64,000 bases of DNA from Massilia sp. METH4 (GCF_037094685.1 NZ_CP146614.1:6200001-6264000); one strand, 5' to 3'; positions 17,200 to 26,215 are shown, counted from the first letter of the stretch. The notes: generated by a model from the letters alone, not told the origin. Numbers and translations: made by a program.

Positions 17200-18299
17200 G
17201 TAAGCACCCGCAATTCGCTTCGCCGGCCGCGGCGGCGGATGCCTTTCTCGCGCCGGGACAGGCGGTGGGGCGCTATCTGCTCGGCCGCAACGAGCATGCC
17301 GCCGCGCTGCTGGACATTCCGGCCATCGCCGCGCTGGTCGACGGCATCATCGACGACCGCGCCACGGAACCCGCGTGGCGCGGCAAACCCGTGCTGCGCG
17401 GCGAGCAGGTAGCGGCGCCGGCGCTGGCGGTGAACTGCTCGATGTCGATCAGCCCGGTATCGGCCGCCCGCCGGCTCGCCGCGCTCGGTTTCGCGCCGCT
17501 GCATTACGCCGACCTGCTGGAGGCGCGCCCGGACCTGGTGCCGGCGCCCCCGTTCGTCGCCGAGATGCGCGCCGACCTGGCCGCCCACGCGAACGAATGG
17601 GCGGCGCTGGCCGAACGGCTGGCCGACGACGCTTCGCGCGCCGTGCTGCGCGACCTGGTCGCCTATCGCGGCAGCGCCCATCCGCGCCACATGGCGGGCT
17701 ACACCGTGCGCTTCGACGAACAGTATTTCGAGCCCTTCATGCCGCTGCACGGCGAGACGTTCGTGGACGCTGGCGGCTTCGATGGCGACACCACCGAACA
17801 GTTCTGCCGGCGCGACCCGGCCTACCGCGGCGTGATCCTGTTCGAGCCCTCGGGCGCGAACATCGCCCGGGCCCGGGAGCGCCTGGCCGGCCGGCCGAAC
17901 ATCCGCTTCGAGGAGATGGGCGTGTCGGATGCGCCGGGAACGCTCTCCTTCGACCCGCATGCCGGGTCGGCCAGCGCCGTCAGCTCGTCGGGTACCGTGT
18001 CCATTGCGGTGACGACGATCGACGAGGCCGTCAGCGAACCGGTCAGCTTCATCAAGATGGACCTGGAAGGCTGGGAAATGCGCGCGCTGGCCGGTGCCGC
18101 GCGCCATATCCGCGCCGACCATCCGAAACTGGCGATCGCGGTGTACCACAGCGCGGCCGATTTCCGGCACATTCCCGCCTACATCCTCGGCCTGCGCGAC
18201 GACTATGCCGTATACCTGCGCCATTACTCCGAGGGCTGGTCGGAAACCGTCATGTTCTTCGTGCCGCGTACGCGGCGCGACACCCTACAGGATCAATAG
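17196..18299 (+). CDS. FkbM-family SAM-dependent methyltransferase
   Basis: 367 aa. The C-terminal ~200 residues hold the SAM fold: ETFVDAGGFDGDTTEQFCRR at ~187 (motif I), ILFEPSGANIARARERL (motif II acidic residue), and FIKMDLEGWEMRALAGAARH (FkbM signature DxEGxE). The first ~150 residues are a less conserved N-terminal extension that may recognise the substrate. FkbM enzymes O-methylate sugars and related small molecules. It is translationally coupled to the ACP (ATGA). Confidence 0.88.
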   Translation: MSKHPQFASPAAAADAFLAPGQAVGRYLLGRNEHAAALLDIPAIAALVDGIIDDRATEPAWRGKPVLRGEQVAAPALAVNCSMSISPVSAARRLAALGFAPLHYADLLEARPDLVPAPPFVAEMRADLAAHANEWAALAERLADDASRAVLRDLVAYRGSAHPRHMAGYTVRFDEQYFEPFMPLHGETFVDAGGFDGDTTEQFCRRDPAYRGVILFEPSGANIARARERLAGRPNIRFEEMGVSDAPGTLSFDPHAGSASAVSSSGTVSIAVTTIDEAVSEPVSFIKMDLEGWEMRALAGAARHIRADHPKLAIAVYHSAADFRHIPAYILGLRDDYAVYLRHYSEGWSETVMFFVPRTRRDTLQDQ

Positions 18300-18300
18300 C

Positions 18301-19032
18301 ATGCCTACTGCTTCCCGCTCAACCGTCCGCGACATCCGCCCCAAGGTGCTGTTCCAGCTGATCGAGGCGATGCACCCGGAGTCGAATCCCACGTTCTCCG
18401 TGAACATCCCCAGCAGCGCGATCGGCGGCGCCACGCTGCTGGAAAGCGCCGTGCTGGTCAGCCTGGCCAGGCTGACGGGCGCGCAGTCGTTCTTCGAATT
18501 CGGCACCTACATGGGTGCGACCACGCTGCTGCTGGCCACCAACTCGCCGGACTCCGCCCACGTGACGACGGTGGACCTGCCGCCCGAAGCCATCGACACG
18601 GCGGCGGCGGACGACGCCGCGCTCGTGTTGCAGGACGATACGGCCAACGACAATTTCCTGCGCCGCGAATTCGCCGCCAAGGGCGGCGCCTGCATCGACC
18701 GCGCGCCCGCCGCCATCCAGGCGAAGGTGACGCGCCTGCTGCAGGACACGCGCACGATCGACCCGGTGGCGCAGGGCCTGGCCGGCCGTTTCGACTTCAT
18801 CTTCATCGACGGCGGCCACGACTACGACACGATCGCCAGCGATACGGCCGTCGCCCTGCAACTGGCGCGGCCCGACGCGGTCATCGCCTGGCATGACTAC
18901 CGGTCGGCGATCCACCAGGACGTGACGCGCTTCCTGGACGGCTACGATGCGCCGGCCCAGCTGGTGCACGTGCAGAACACGATGATCGCCTTCATGCTGA
19001 CGGGGCGTTTCGCCAACCTGCTTCCGGACTGA
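18301..19032 (+). CDS. Class I SAM-dependent methyltransferase (Methyltransf_24-like)
   Basis: 243 aa. Motif I SFFEFGTYMGATTLLLATNS follows ~60 N-terminal residues. HVTTVDLPPEAIDT gives the acidic motif, and FDFIFIDGGHDYDTIASD with DAVIAWHDY is typical of the Methyltransf_24/cephalosporin-hydroxylase-like group acting on sugars. The chosen ATG is 1 bp after the previous stop; the frame is open further upstream but only as a shadow of the FkbM gene. A second member of this group lies at 20160. Confidence 0.83.
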   Translation: MPTASRSTVRDIRPKVLFQLIEAMHPESNPTFSVNIPSSAIGGATLLESAVLVSLARLTGAQSFFEFGTYMGATTLLLATNSPDSAHVTTVDLPPEAIDTAAADDAALVLQDDTANDNFLRREFAAKGGACIDRAPAAIQAKVTRLLQDTRTIDPVAQGLAGRFDFIFIDGGHDYDTIASDTAVALQLARPDAVIAWHDYRSAIHQDVTRFLDGYDAPAQLVHVQNTMIAFMLTGRFANLLPD

Positions 19033-19038
19033 GCCCTG

Positions 19039-20100
19039 ATGACCGACCACGTCTCATCCGCCCCAGCGGCAGCCCACGATGCGGCCCACGGCGCGGCCCA
19101 AAGCGCGGCCCGTACGCCGGCCTGGTACCGCTCGCCGCTCGCGCGCGACGAACTGGCCGCGCTCAGCCGGCGCAGCAACCTGCGCGGCTGGTTGCAGGCG
19201 GGCGGCCATCTGCTGCTGTTGCTGGCCACGGGCACGCTCACGCTCGCGCTGTTCCGCCACGGCCACTACGCGGCGGCGCTCGTGGCGCTGCTCGTGCATG
19301 GCGGCTGCTACGGCTTCCTCGGCTGGGCCGGGGCCGGCCATGAACTGAGCCACCGCACGGTGTTCGCGAGCCGGCGCCTGAACGATGCCTTCCTCGCGCT
19401 GTTCGCGTTCCTGACCTGGAACAATCCGGTGTACTTCCGCGCCAGCCATGCGCGCCATCACCAGAAGACGGTCCATGACGGCGAGGATTTCGAAGTGCGG
19501 CTGCCGCAGACCACGCGCCGGGGCGACTGGCTCTGGGCTTGCACGTTCAACGTGCCGGCGATGGTGCGCGCCGTGCGCATCGTGGTCGAGAACAGCCGCG
19601 ACGTGGTGAAGGGGCCGGCCGGGCAATTGCTGTTCGCCGACCGGGCCGGCGCCCCGCGCCGCGACCTCGTGCGCACGGCCCGGCGCACGCTCGGCGGCCA
19701 CATCGTGCTCGCGGCGGGTTTCCTTGCCACGGGCAACTGGGAGCTGCTGCTGCTGGTGACGCTGGCGCCCTTCGTGGGCGACTGGCCGAGCAAGCTGCTG
19801 GCGCTGGCGCAGCATTACGGCATGGAGCCGAACGTCGCCGATTTTCGCCGCAACAGCCGCACCGTGCTGCTGCACCCGGCGTGCGCCTGGCTGTACTGGC
19901 AGATGAATTACCACATCGAGCATCATATGTATCCGGCGGTGCCGTTTCACCAGCTCGGGCGCCTGCGCGACGCCATCGCGAACGACCTGCCGGCGCCGAC
20001 CGTGGGCCTGCGCGGCATCGTGGCCGAGATCCGGTCCGGCCGGCTGGCGCGTGCCTCGCTGCCCGGCGCCCCGCGCAGATTTTCCGAACAACGCGACTGA
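19039..20100 (+). CDS. Fatty-acid-desaturase-like membrane di-iron enzyme
   Basis: 353 aa. Three histidine boxes of the membrane desaturase/hydroxylase superfamily are present: HELSH (~100), HARHH (~136) and HIEHHMYP (~292). Hydrophobic helices lie at ~55-95 and ~220-250. The spacing resembles desaturases acting on small or carrier-bound substrates such as rhizobitoxine RtxC. It introduces a double bond or hydroxyl using O2 at the inner membrane. Being between methyltransferase genes and near an ACP, it may act on the acyl group of the glycan. That substrate is inference. Confidence 0.85.
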   Translation: MTDHVSSAPAAAHDAAHGAAQSAARTPAWYRSPLARDELAALSRRSNLRGWLQAGGHLLLLLATGTLTLALFRHGHYAAALVALLVHGGCYGFLGWAGAGHELSHRTVFASRRLNDAFLALFAFLTWNNPVYFRASHARHHQKTVHDGEDFEVRLPQTTRRGDWLWACTFNVPAMVRAVRIVVENSRDVVKGPAGQLLFADRAGAPRRDLVRTARRTLGGHIVLAAGFLATGNWELLLLVTLAPFVGDWPSKLLALAQHYGMEPNVADFRRNSRTVLLHPACAWLYWQMNYHIEHHMYPAVPFHQLGRLRDAIANDLPAPTVGLRGIVAEIRSGRLARASLPGAPRRFSEQRD

Positions 20101-20159
20101 CTTCGCGCGCCCGCCGCCGCTGCCGTGGCGCGCATTGTGCGCATTACCTGGACAACAGT

Positions 20160-21269
20160 ATGAACATGCAATCCCCGTCCGACGACAAGCCCATCCTCAT
20201 TTTCCCGGCCGGCATGCCCCGTTCGCTCGACTATCTGGCCCGTTGCCAGCGCGAGGGCCGGCACGCGATCGGCTCGTCGTCGCTCGCCTATGACGTGGCC
20301 AAGCCCCTGTATCCCGAATGGGCGCACCTGCCCTTCGTGAACGCCGCCGACTTTCCGGCCGAACTGGCCGCGCTCATCGAAGCGCGCGGCATCGCGGGGA
20401 TCTACACGCCGAACCCGGTCGTGTGGAGCTTCCTGAACGAGCACCTGCCCAGCATCAGCCCTGGAGTGAAACTGCTCAATGCCTGGCCCGTCTCGGAAGA
20501 GCTGGCCGGCTACGTGGCGGCGGAAGAACGCGCCGGCGAGCTGGCGGCGAACGGCCTCGCGCTCGCGCACGATCACGTCGAGCAGCCTGCCATGCACCCG
20601 CGCGCGCTGGCCGCGCTGTTCCGCCATGCCAACGTGATCCCCGGCATGAGCGACAACGAGAAGATCGGCGCGCTGTACGAAATCGCGCGCCGCTGCCCGC
20701 CTGGCGACCTCGTGGAAATCGGCACCGCTTTCGGCAAGTCGGCCTTCGTGCTCGCGAACCTGGCGCGCCACTACCGGCTCGGCAAGTTGCTCTGCATCGA
20801 CCCGTGGCAACCGGAGTTCGTGGTGCAGAACGATGACGGCGGGCTGGTCGACAGCTGCCGCGAAAAGTACGACTACGACCAGGCCTTGCGGGTGTTCGAG
20901 ATCAACCTGCTGCCGTACAGCGATGGCGACGTCAACTACCTGCGCATGCCCTCGTTCGAAGCGGTGGAACTGTACCGTGCCGGCACCCCCGTCGAGTCGC
21001 CCACCTTCGGCCAGACGCGCTACCAGGGCGGCATCGCGCTGCTGCATGTCGATGGCAACCACAGCTACGAGTCGGCGAGCCAGGACGTGCGCCAGTGGTC
21101 CGAATTCATCGTGCCGGGCGGCTGGCTGGTGGTGGACGACTATGTGTGGCCCTATGGCGACGGCCCGCAGCGCGCCGGCGACGACTTCCTGCGCGAGCAC
21201 GCCGCGCGCATCGCCAGCGCGTTCGTCATCGGCACCGCACTGTTCGTGCAACTGGCCGTGCCGGCCTGA
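20160..21269 (+). CDS. Class I SAM-dependent methyltransferase with N-terminal extension
   Basis: 369 aa. About 170 N-terminal residues (PILIFPAGMPRSLDYLARCQ ...) resemble no domain I recognise; they have a sugar-enzyme-like Rossmann flavour. The C-terminal ~190 residues are a methyltransferase: DLVEIGTAFGKSAFVLANLA (motif I), LLCIDPW, LLHVDGNHSYESASQDVRQW, and GGWLVVDDYVW. The ATG at 20160 is chosen as the first Met after the desaturase stop. This is the third methyltransferase of the island, so the product may carry several O- or N-methyl groups. Confidence 0.83.
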   Translation: MNMQSPSDDKPILIFPAGMPRSLDYLARCQREGRHAIGSSSLAYDVAKPLYPEWAHLPFVNAADFPAELAALIEARGIAGIYTPNPVVWSFLNEHLPSISPGVKLLNAWPVSEELAGYVAAEERAGELAANGLALAHDHVEQPAMHPRALAALFRHANVIPGMSDNEKIGALYEIARRCPPGDLVEIGTAFGKSAFVLANLARHYRLGKLLCIDPWQPEFVVQNDDGGLVDSCREKYDYDQALRVFEINLLPYSDGDVNYLRMPSFEAVELYRAGTPVESPTFGQTRYQGGIALLHVDGNHSYESASQDVRQWSEFIVPGGWLVVDDYVWPYGDGPQRAGDDFLREHAARIASAFVIGTALFVQLAVPA

Positions 21270-21325
21270 CCGCGGCGCCCTCGCCGCCCCGCTTCCGAAT
21301 CAGCAAGACTTCGAACCACTTCACC

Positions 21326-24139
21326 ATGACCACCTCCGAAACCCAACTGGACGACCCCACCCTTTCCGCCGCCATCGCGCACCACCAGGCGGGACGCCTC
21401 GACGAGGCCGAGAGCGCCTACCGGGAAGTGCTGGCGCGCCGCCCGTATCACCCGCTGGCGAACCACAACCTGGGCATGCTGATGTGGCAGCAGGAGCGCG
21501 CCGCCGAAGGCTTGCCGTACCTGCGCCAGGCTTGGTCCGTGAATCCGGACGAAGGTCAGTTCTGGCTGTCCTACGCCGAAGGCTTGCTGCGTGCCGGCAA
21601 GCCCGCCGAAGCGCGCGACCTGCTGGCAGGCGCGCAGGCGCGCGGCCTGGACGGCCCACAGCTGCACGCATTGCAGGCACGTGTCGCCAGCGAACTGGCG
21701 ACGCGGCCCGCACCGGAAGACACGCAAGCCGTCGCGCAATTGTTCGGTGCGGGCGACTACGCCGGCGCCGAAGCGGCGGTACGCGCACTGATCGGGCGTT
21801 ATCCCACCTCCGGCATGTTATGGGGCATGCTCGGCACCATCTTGCAGGTCCAGGGCAAGGAAGCGCTGGCCGTGCTGGAAGAGGCGGCCCGGCTGTCGCC
21901 GGACGATGCGGAAAACCTCGTCGGCCTCGGCAATGCGCAACAGGGTGCCCAGCAGTACGTCGCCGCCATCGCGACTTACCGGCGCGCGCTGGCACTGGCG
22001 CCCGACTTGCCGGAAGCGTGGTGCAATCTCGGCAGCGCCCAGGTGGCCAGCGACGACCTGGAAGCGGCTGTCGACAGCTTCCGCCAGGCTTGCCGGCTGC
22101 GGCACGATTACCTGTTGGCCTACCTGAATCTCGGCAGTTGCGAAGCGGCGCTGGAGCGCCTGGAGGATGCCGCAAAAACGTACCGGCATGCATTGGCGCT
22201 GGCACCCGACGACCTCGACATCGCCAGTACGCTTGCCAACGTCCTGGGAGCGCTGGGCCGGCATGCCGAGGCTGCCGACCTGTACCGGTCGGTGCTCGAC
22301 AAGGCTTCCCACGACCCGGTGGCGTGGCTGCGGCATGGCCACGGCCAGCGCAACCTGGAGAACATGGACGAAGCGGCCGAAGCCTACCGCCGCGCCGAGG
22401 CGCTGTGCGGCGACCATGTGGACCTGCTGGTCGAGATCGGTGTCGGCTTGCAGTTCGTCGGCGCGCCGGACGATGCAAAGCGCGTCTACCAGCGCCTGCT
22501 GGAACTCGACCCCAACCAGGCCATCATCCAGGGCAATCTCGGCGTGATCTACGAAGGCGAGAAGGATTACGACCAGGCCTGCGTGCATTACCGCGCGGCG
22601 ATCGCGGCCGACCCCACGTTTGTCGACGCGCACCAGAACCTGGGCACTTGCCTGACCCACATGCTGCGGCCGGCCGAAGCGCTGGAGCAGTTCCGCCGGG
22701 TGCTGGAACTGCAGCCCGGCCACAAGGGGGCAATGCTCAGCATGTCCGCCGTGCTGGCCGAGCAGGGCTTGCTGGCGGAAGCGATCGCCAACAGCCGCGC
22801 CGCGCTGGAAATATTGCCGGGTAACCTGGAGCTGACCGGCAACCTGCTGTTTTGCCTGTCGCATTCGGACAATGTTTCCGCCGAAGAGCTCGCGGCCGAG
22901 CATTTCCGCTTCGGGTCGCACGCCGAGGGAATCGCCTGGGAAGAGCACCCGAACGACCGGAATCCCGACCGTGTGATACGGCTGGGCTTTGTCTCGGGCG
23001 ACTTCAACAACCACGCCTTGCACAACTTCTTTTCGCCGATCCTGGAACGGCTGCGCCATTCCGACCGCGTGCGCCTCTATGCCTACTACAACAATGAGCT
23101 GGAAGACCCGGTAACGGAGGAGTTGCGGCCATTCTTCAGCACCTGGCATTGCGTGCCGAAGATGAGCGATGAGGCGCTCGCCGCGCTGATCCGCAAGGAC
23201 GGTATCGATGTGCTGATCGACCTGTCCGGCCACACCAACCGCAACCGGCTCGGTGTGTTCGCCCGCAAGCCGGCGCCGGTGCAGGCGACCTGGATCGGCT
23301 ACCCGGGCACGACCGGGCTGAAGGCCATGGACTATATTCTGCACGATCGCCATACCCTGCTGCCGGAGATGGCGCCGCAGTTCACCGAACGCTTTGCCTA
23401 CCTGCCCTCGTGCGCCGTGTTCCGGCCCAGGAACGACCTGCCGCCGGTCAATCCGCTGCCGGCGGCCACGAATGGCTATATCACGTACGGCAGTTTCAAC
23501 CGCATCAACAAGTTGCGCCGGCCGGTCATTGCGCTGTGGTCGAAGCTGCTGCGCGCCCAGCCGACCTCGCGCCTGATGCTGGCCGGCCTGCCGACGGACG
23601 GCAACTACGGCCACTTGCCGGAGTGGTTCACCGAAGAGGGCATCGACCTGGCGCGCATCGATTTCCAGCCCCGCGTGTCCCTGTACGAATACGCATTCCT
23701 GCATCACAAGGTGGACCTGTGCCTGGATACCTTCCCGTACACCGGCGGCACCACCACGCTGCAATCGTTATGGATGGGCATTCCCCTGCTGACCCTGGCC
23801 GGCCCGACGCTGGCGGGGCGCAGCTCGGCCGGCGTGCTCGAGCAGTTGAACCTGCACGCTTTCGTGGCCGACAGCGAAGACACCTTCGTGGAACGCGGCC
23901 TGGCGGTAACGGCCCGCCTGGACCTGCTGGCCGACCTGCGCCAGCACATGCGCGCCCTCCTCAGCCTGGCGCCCATGAGCCGGCCGGACGTGGTGGCGAC
24001 CGCGCTGGAAGGTGCGGTGCGCCATATGTGGCACCGCTGGTGCGCCGGCGAGCAGCCGGAGACGTTCGAGATCGAGTACGAGATCACCCCGGCCACCAAC
24101 GCGGAGGTGCATGCCGCCGAGCTGGCGCGCGCGCTCTGA
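21326..24139 (+). CDS. TPR-repeat O-GlcNAc-transferase-like glycosyltransferase (GT41), second copy
   Basis: 937 aa. Residues ~10-520 are TPR-like repeats (AIAHHQAGRLDEAESAYREV and many more). The OGT/SPINDLY catalytic region follows: LGFVSGDFNNHALHNFFSP (~553), DVLIDLSGHTNRNRL, ATWIGYPGTTGL, FNRINK with the UDP-contacting Lys (~723), and LDTFPYTGGTTTLQSLWMG (~800). Its architecture matches the 9518 protein but the sequence is clearly divergent, so the two probably differ in target or sugar. It ends about 100 bp before the first flagellin, the natural acceptor. Cytosolic. Confidence 0.88.
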   Translation: MTTSETQLDDPTLSAAIAHHQAGRLDEAESAYREVLARRPYHPLANHNLGMLMWQQERAAEGLPYLRQAWSVNPDEGQFWLSYAEGLLRAGKPAEARDLLAGAQARGLDGPQLHALQARVASELATRPAPEDTQAVAQLFGAGDYAGAEAAVRALIGRYPTSGMLWGMLGTILQVQGKEALAVLEEAARLSPDDAENLVGLGNAQQGAQQYVAAIATYRRALALAPDLPEAWCNLGSAQVASDDLEAAVDSFRQACRLRHDYLLAYLNLGSCEAALERLEDAAKTYRHALALAPDDLDIASTLANVLGALGRHAEAADLYRSVLDKASHDPVAWLRHGHGQRNLENMDEAAEAYRRAEALCGDHVDLLVEIGVGLQFVGAPDDAKRVYQRLLELDPNQAIIQGNLGVIYEGEKDYDQACVHYRAAIAADPTFVDAHQNLGTCLTHMLRPAEALEQFRRVLELQPGHKGAMLSMSAVLAEQGLLAEAIANSRAALEILPGNLELTGNLLFCLSHSDNVSAEELAAEHFRFGSHAEGIAWEEHPNDRNPDRVIRLGFVSGDFNNHALHNFFSPILERLRHSDRVRLYAYYNNELEDPVTEELRPFFSTWHCVPKMSDEALAALIRKDGIDVLIDLSGHTNRNRLGVFARKPAPVQATWIGYPGTTGLKAMDYILHDRHTLLPEMAPQFTERFAYLPSCAVFRPRNDLPPVNPLPAATNGYITYGSFNRINKLRRPVIALWSKLLRAQPTSRLMLAGLPTDGNYGHLPEWFTEEGIDLARIDFQPRVSLYEYAFLHHKVDLCLDTFPYTGGTTTLQSLWMGIPLLTLAGPTLAGRSSAGVLEQLNLHAFVADSEDTFVERGLAVTARLDLLADLRQHMRALLSLAPMSRPDVVATALEGAVRHMWHRWCAGEQPETFEIEYEITPATNAEVHAAELARAL

Positions 24140-24160
24140 AAATTTTTTTCCACGCGGCAT

Positions 24161-24184
24161 TAATTTTCCTCCGGATGGGTCGCC
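24161..24184 (+). promoter_or_regulatory. FliA-type promoter of flagellin 1 (TAAT-N14-GTCGCC)
   Basis: TAAT (24161-24164) and GTCGCCTTG (from 24179) match the motif shared with the four other flagellins and flgK, but with 14 rather than 15 bp between them. An A/T-rich block precedes it. The shorter spacer may make this copy weaker. Confidence 0.6.
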
Positions 24185-24198
24185 TTGTACTGATGAAC

Positions 24199-24213
24199 GC
24201 GTGCAAAGCACGC
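24199..24213 (+). promoter_or_regulatory. Leader hairpin of flagellin 1
   Basis: GCGTGC-AAA-GCACGC, a perfect 6-bp stem just downstream of the promoter. An equivalent hairpin of different sequence occurs in every flagellin leader. Confidence 0.5.
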
Positions 24214-24242
24214 CCCAGACACCAACCGATCCGGAGTTTTCC

Positions 24243-25103
24243 ATGCTGAGCCTGCACACCAACAACGCCGCCCTGTCCGCCCAGAACGCCCTGTCGCGCA
24301 CGCAGAACAGCCTGTCGACGTCGATGACGCGCCTGTCTACCGGCTACCGCATCAACTCGTCGATGGACGACGCGGCCGGCCTGCAGATCGCAACCCGCCT
24401 GAAAGCGCAAACGAGCGGCATGGCTGTCGCCATGACCAACACCCAGAACAGCAAGTCGCTGCTGCAGACCGCCGACGGCGCGTTCGACGAAGTGACCAAT
24501 ATGCTGGTGCGCATGAAGGACCTGGCCACGCAAGCGGCCGATGCATCGTCCAGCGCCGACGACAAGACGGCCATGCAGTCGGAATTCGACGCACTGGGCA
24601 AGGAACTGAACAACGTCCTGCAGAACACCAAGTTCGGCGGTACCTCGCTGCTGGTGGGCGGCACGCTGGCTTCGTCGATGACGTTCCAGATCGGCGCCAG
24701 CGCCAGCGAACAGATGACGTTCGACGCCAGCACGCAGCTGACCGCCCTGACCACGGCTGTCGGCAGCGCCACCGCCAAGTACGCAGCACCGACCGGCACC
24801 ACGGCCGGCACGGAACTGACGGCTGCCGCCAGCACCGCCATCACGAACCTGACGACCGCCATCGACAAGGTCAGCGCCGTGCGCTCCTCGATCGGTGCCG
24901 CCGCCAACCGCCTGGATCACGTGAACGCCAACCTGGGCAACATCAGCACCAACACCAAGGCCGCCACCGGCCGCATCATGGATGTCGACTTCGCCACCGA
25001 AAGCGCGAACATGACGTCGAACCAGATGCTGCTGCAAGCTGGCACCGCCATGCTGAAGCAGTCCAACAGCATGTCCTCGATGGTCATGTCGCTGCTGCAG
25101 TAA
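24243..25103 (+). CDS. fliC: Flagellin 1
   Basis: 286 aa, a short flagellin. The conserved N-terminal D0/D1 (SLHTNNAALSAQNALSRTQN, then RLSTGYRINSSMDDAAGLQI) and C-terminal D1/D0 (AANRLDHVNANLGNISTN to SNSMSSMVMSLLQ) are joined by only ~80 central residues, so the outer D2/D3 domains are absent. The start MLSLHTNN is shared by all five copies and CCGGAG precedes it. Secreted filament subunit. The Thr/Ser-rich centre (~165-200) offers O-glycosylation sites for the adjacent GT41 enzymes. It differs from copy 4 at about two residues. Confidence 0.96.
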   Translation: MLSLHTNNAALSAQNALSRTQNSLSTSMTRLSTGYRINSSMDDAAGLQIATRLKAQTSGMAVAMTNTQNSKSLLQTADGAFDEVTNMLVRMKDLATQAADASSSADDKTAMQSEFDALGKELNNVLQNTKFGGTSLLVGGTLASSMTFQIGASASEQMTFDASTQLTALTTAVGSATAKYAAPTGTTAGTELTAAASTAITNLTTAIDKVSAVRSSIGAAANRLDHVNANLGNISTNTKAATGRIMDVDFATESANMTSNQMLLQAGTAMLKQSNSMSSMVMSLLQ

Positions 25104-25129
25104 TCCACATCCGTCTCGCAGCCGTAACG

Positions 25130-25155
25130 AAAAGCCAACCTCGCGGTTGGCTTTT
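25130..25155 (+). terminator. Terminator of flagellin 1
   Basis: 11-bp stem AAAAGCCAACC / GGTTGGCTTTT with TCGC loop. The same stem recurs after copies 2, 3 and 4. Confidence 0.9.
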
Positions 25156-25219
25156 CGCTTTTTTGGCGTCCTCGCGCGCTCACACCGGGAAAGTAAAAGA
25201 GTTTTTGCCGCACGGCATT

Positions 25220-25244
25220 TAATAAGCGTCCGCGCCGCGTCGCC
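25220..25244 (+). promoter_or_regulatory. FliA-type promoter of flagellin 2
   Basis: TAAT, 15 bp, GTCGCCTTGTAT. The spacing equals that of the enterobacterial FliA consensus (TAAA-N15-GCCGATAA). Confidence 0.65.
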
Positions 25245-25256
25245 TTGTATTGATGA

Positions 25257-25275
25257 GGGCGTGAGAAGCATGCCC
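25257..25275 (+). promoter_or_regulatory. Leader hairpin of flagellin 2
   Basis: GGGCGTG-AGAAG-CATGCCC pairs over 7 bp with one G-U pair, at the position of the copy 1 hairpin. Confidence 0.45.
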
Positions 25276-25300
25276 CAGTGACCAACTTCAAGGATTTTTC

Positions 25301-26161
25301 ATGCTGAGCCTTCACACCAACAACGCCGCGCTGTCCGCACAAAACGCCCTGTCGCGCACCCAGAACAGCCTGTCGACGTCGATGACCCGCCTGTCCACCG
25401 GCTACCGCATCAACTCGTCGATGGACGACGCCGCCGGCCTGCAGATCGCTACCCGCCTGAAAGCGCAAACGAGCGGCATGGCTGTCGCCATGACCAACAC
25501 CCAGAACAGCAAGTCGCTGCTGCAGACCGCCGACGGCGCGTTCGACGAAGTGACCAACATGCTGGTGCGCATGAAGGACCTGGCCACGCAGGCTGCCGAC
25601 GCATCGTCCAGCGCCGACGACAAGACGGCCATGCAGTCGGAATTCGACGCGCTGGGCAAGGAACTGAACAACATCCTGAAGAACACCAAGTTCGGCGGCA
25701 CCACGCTGCTGGACGGCGGCACGCTGGGTGCGTCGATGACGTTCCAGATCGGCGCCAGCGCCAGCGAGCAGATGACGTTCGACGCGAGCATCCAGCTGAC
25801 CGCCCTGACCACGGCCGTCAGCACCGCCACCTCCAAGTACACGGCGCCGACCAGCACCACGGCCGGCACCGAACTGACGGGCGCCGCCACGACCGCGATC
25901 ACGAACCTGACGACCGCCATCGACAAGGTCAGCGCCGTGCGCTCCTCGATCGGTGCCGCCGCCAACCGCCTGGATCACGTGAACGCCAACCTGGGCAACA
26001 TCAGCACCAACACCAAGGCCGCGACCGGCCGCATCATGGACGTCGACTTCGCCACCGAAAGCGCGAACATGACGTCGAACCAGATGCTGCTGCAGGCCGG
26101 CACCGCCATGCTGAAGCAGTCGAACAGCATGTCCTCGATGGTCATGTCGCTGCTGCAGTAA
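25301..26161 (+). CDS. fliC: Flagellin 2
   Basis: 286 aa. The termini are identical to the other copies. It is the most distinct of the 286-residue copies in the centre: ILKNTKFGGTTLLDGGTLGA, then AVSTATSKYTAPTSTTAGTE. The changes cluster at ~125-200, the surface-exposed part of D1, so filament surface chemistry would differ slightly. CAAGGA lies ahead of the ATG. It has its own promoter, leader hairpin and terminator. Confidence 0.96.
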   Translation: MLSLHTNNAALSAQNALSRTQNSLSTSMTRLSTGYRINSSMDDAAGLQIATRLKAQTSGMAVAMTNTQNSKSLLQTADGAFDEVTNMLVRMKDLATQAADASSSADDKTAMQSEFDALGKELNNILKNTKFGGTTLLDGGTLGASMTFQIGASASEQMTFDASIQLTALTTAVSTATSKYTAPTSTTAGTELTGAATTAITNLTTAIDKVSAVRSSIGAAANRLDHVNANLGNISTNTKAATGRIMDVDFATESANMTSNQMLLQAGTAMLKQSNSMSSMVMSLLQ

Positions 26162-26183
26162 TCCGTTTCGGCTCGTAGTCACA

Positions 26184-26215
26184 GCAAAAAGCCAACCTCG
26201 CGGTTGGCTTTTTGC
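26184..26215 (+). terminator. Terminator of flagellin 2
   Basis: 14-bp stem GCAAAAAGCCAACC with its complement around TCGC, including the T run in the descending arm. Confidence 0.9.

Noticed and set aside
25402..25965. 187-codon minus-strand frame repeated in all five flagellin genes
   Set aside because: It is the mirror of strongly biased flagellin codons, with no ribosome site or family; its conservation follows from the sense strand.
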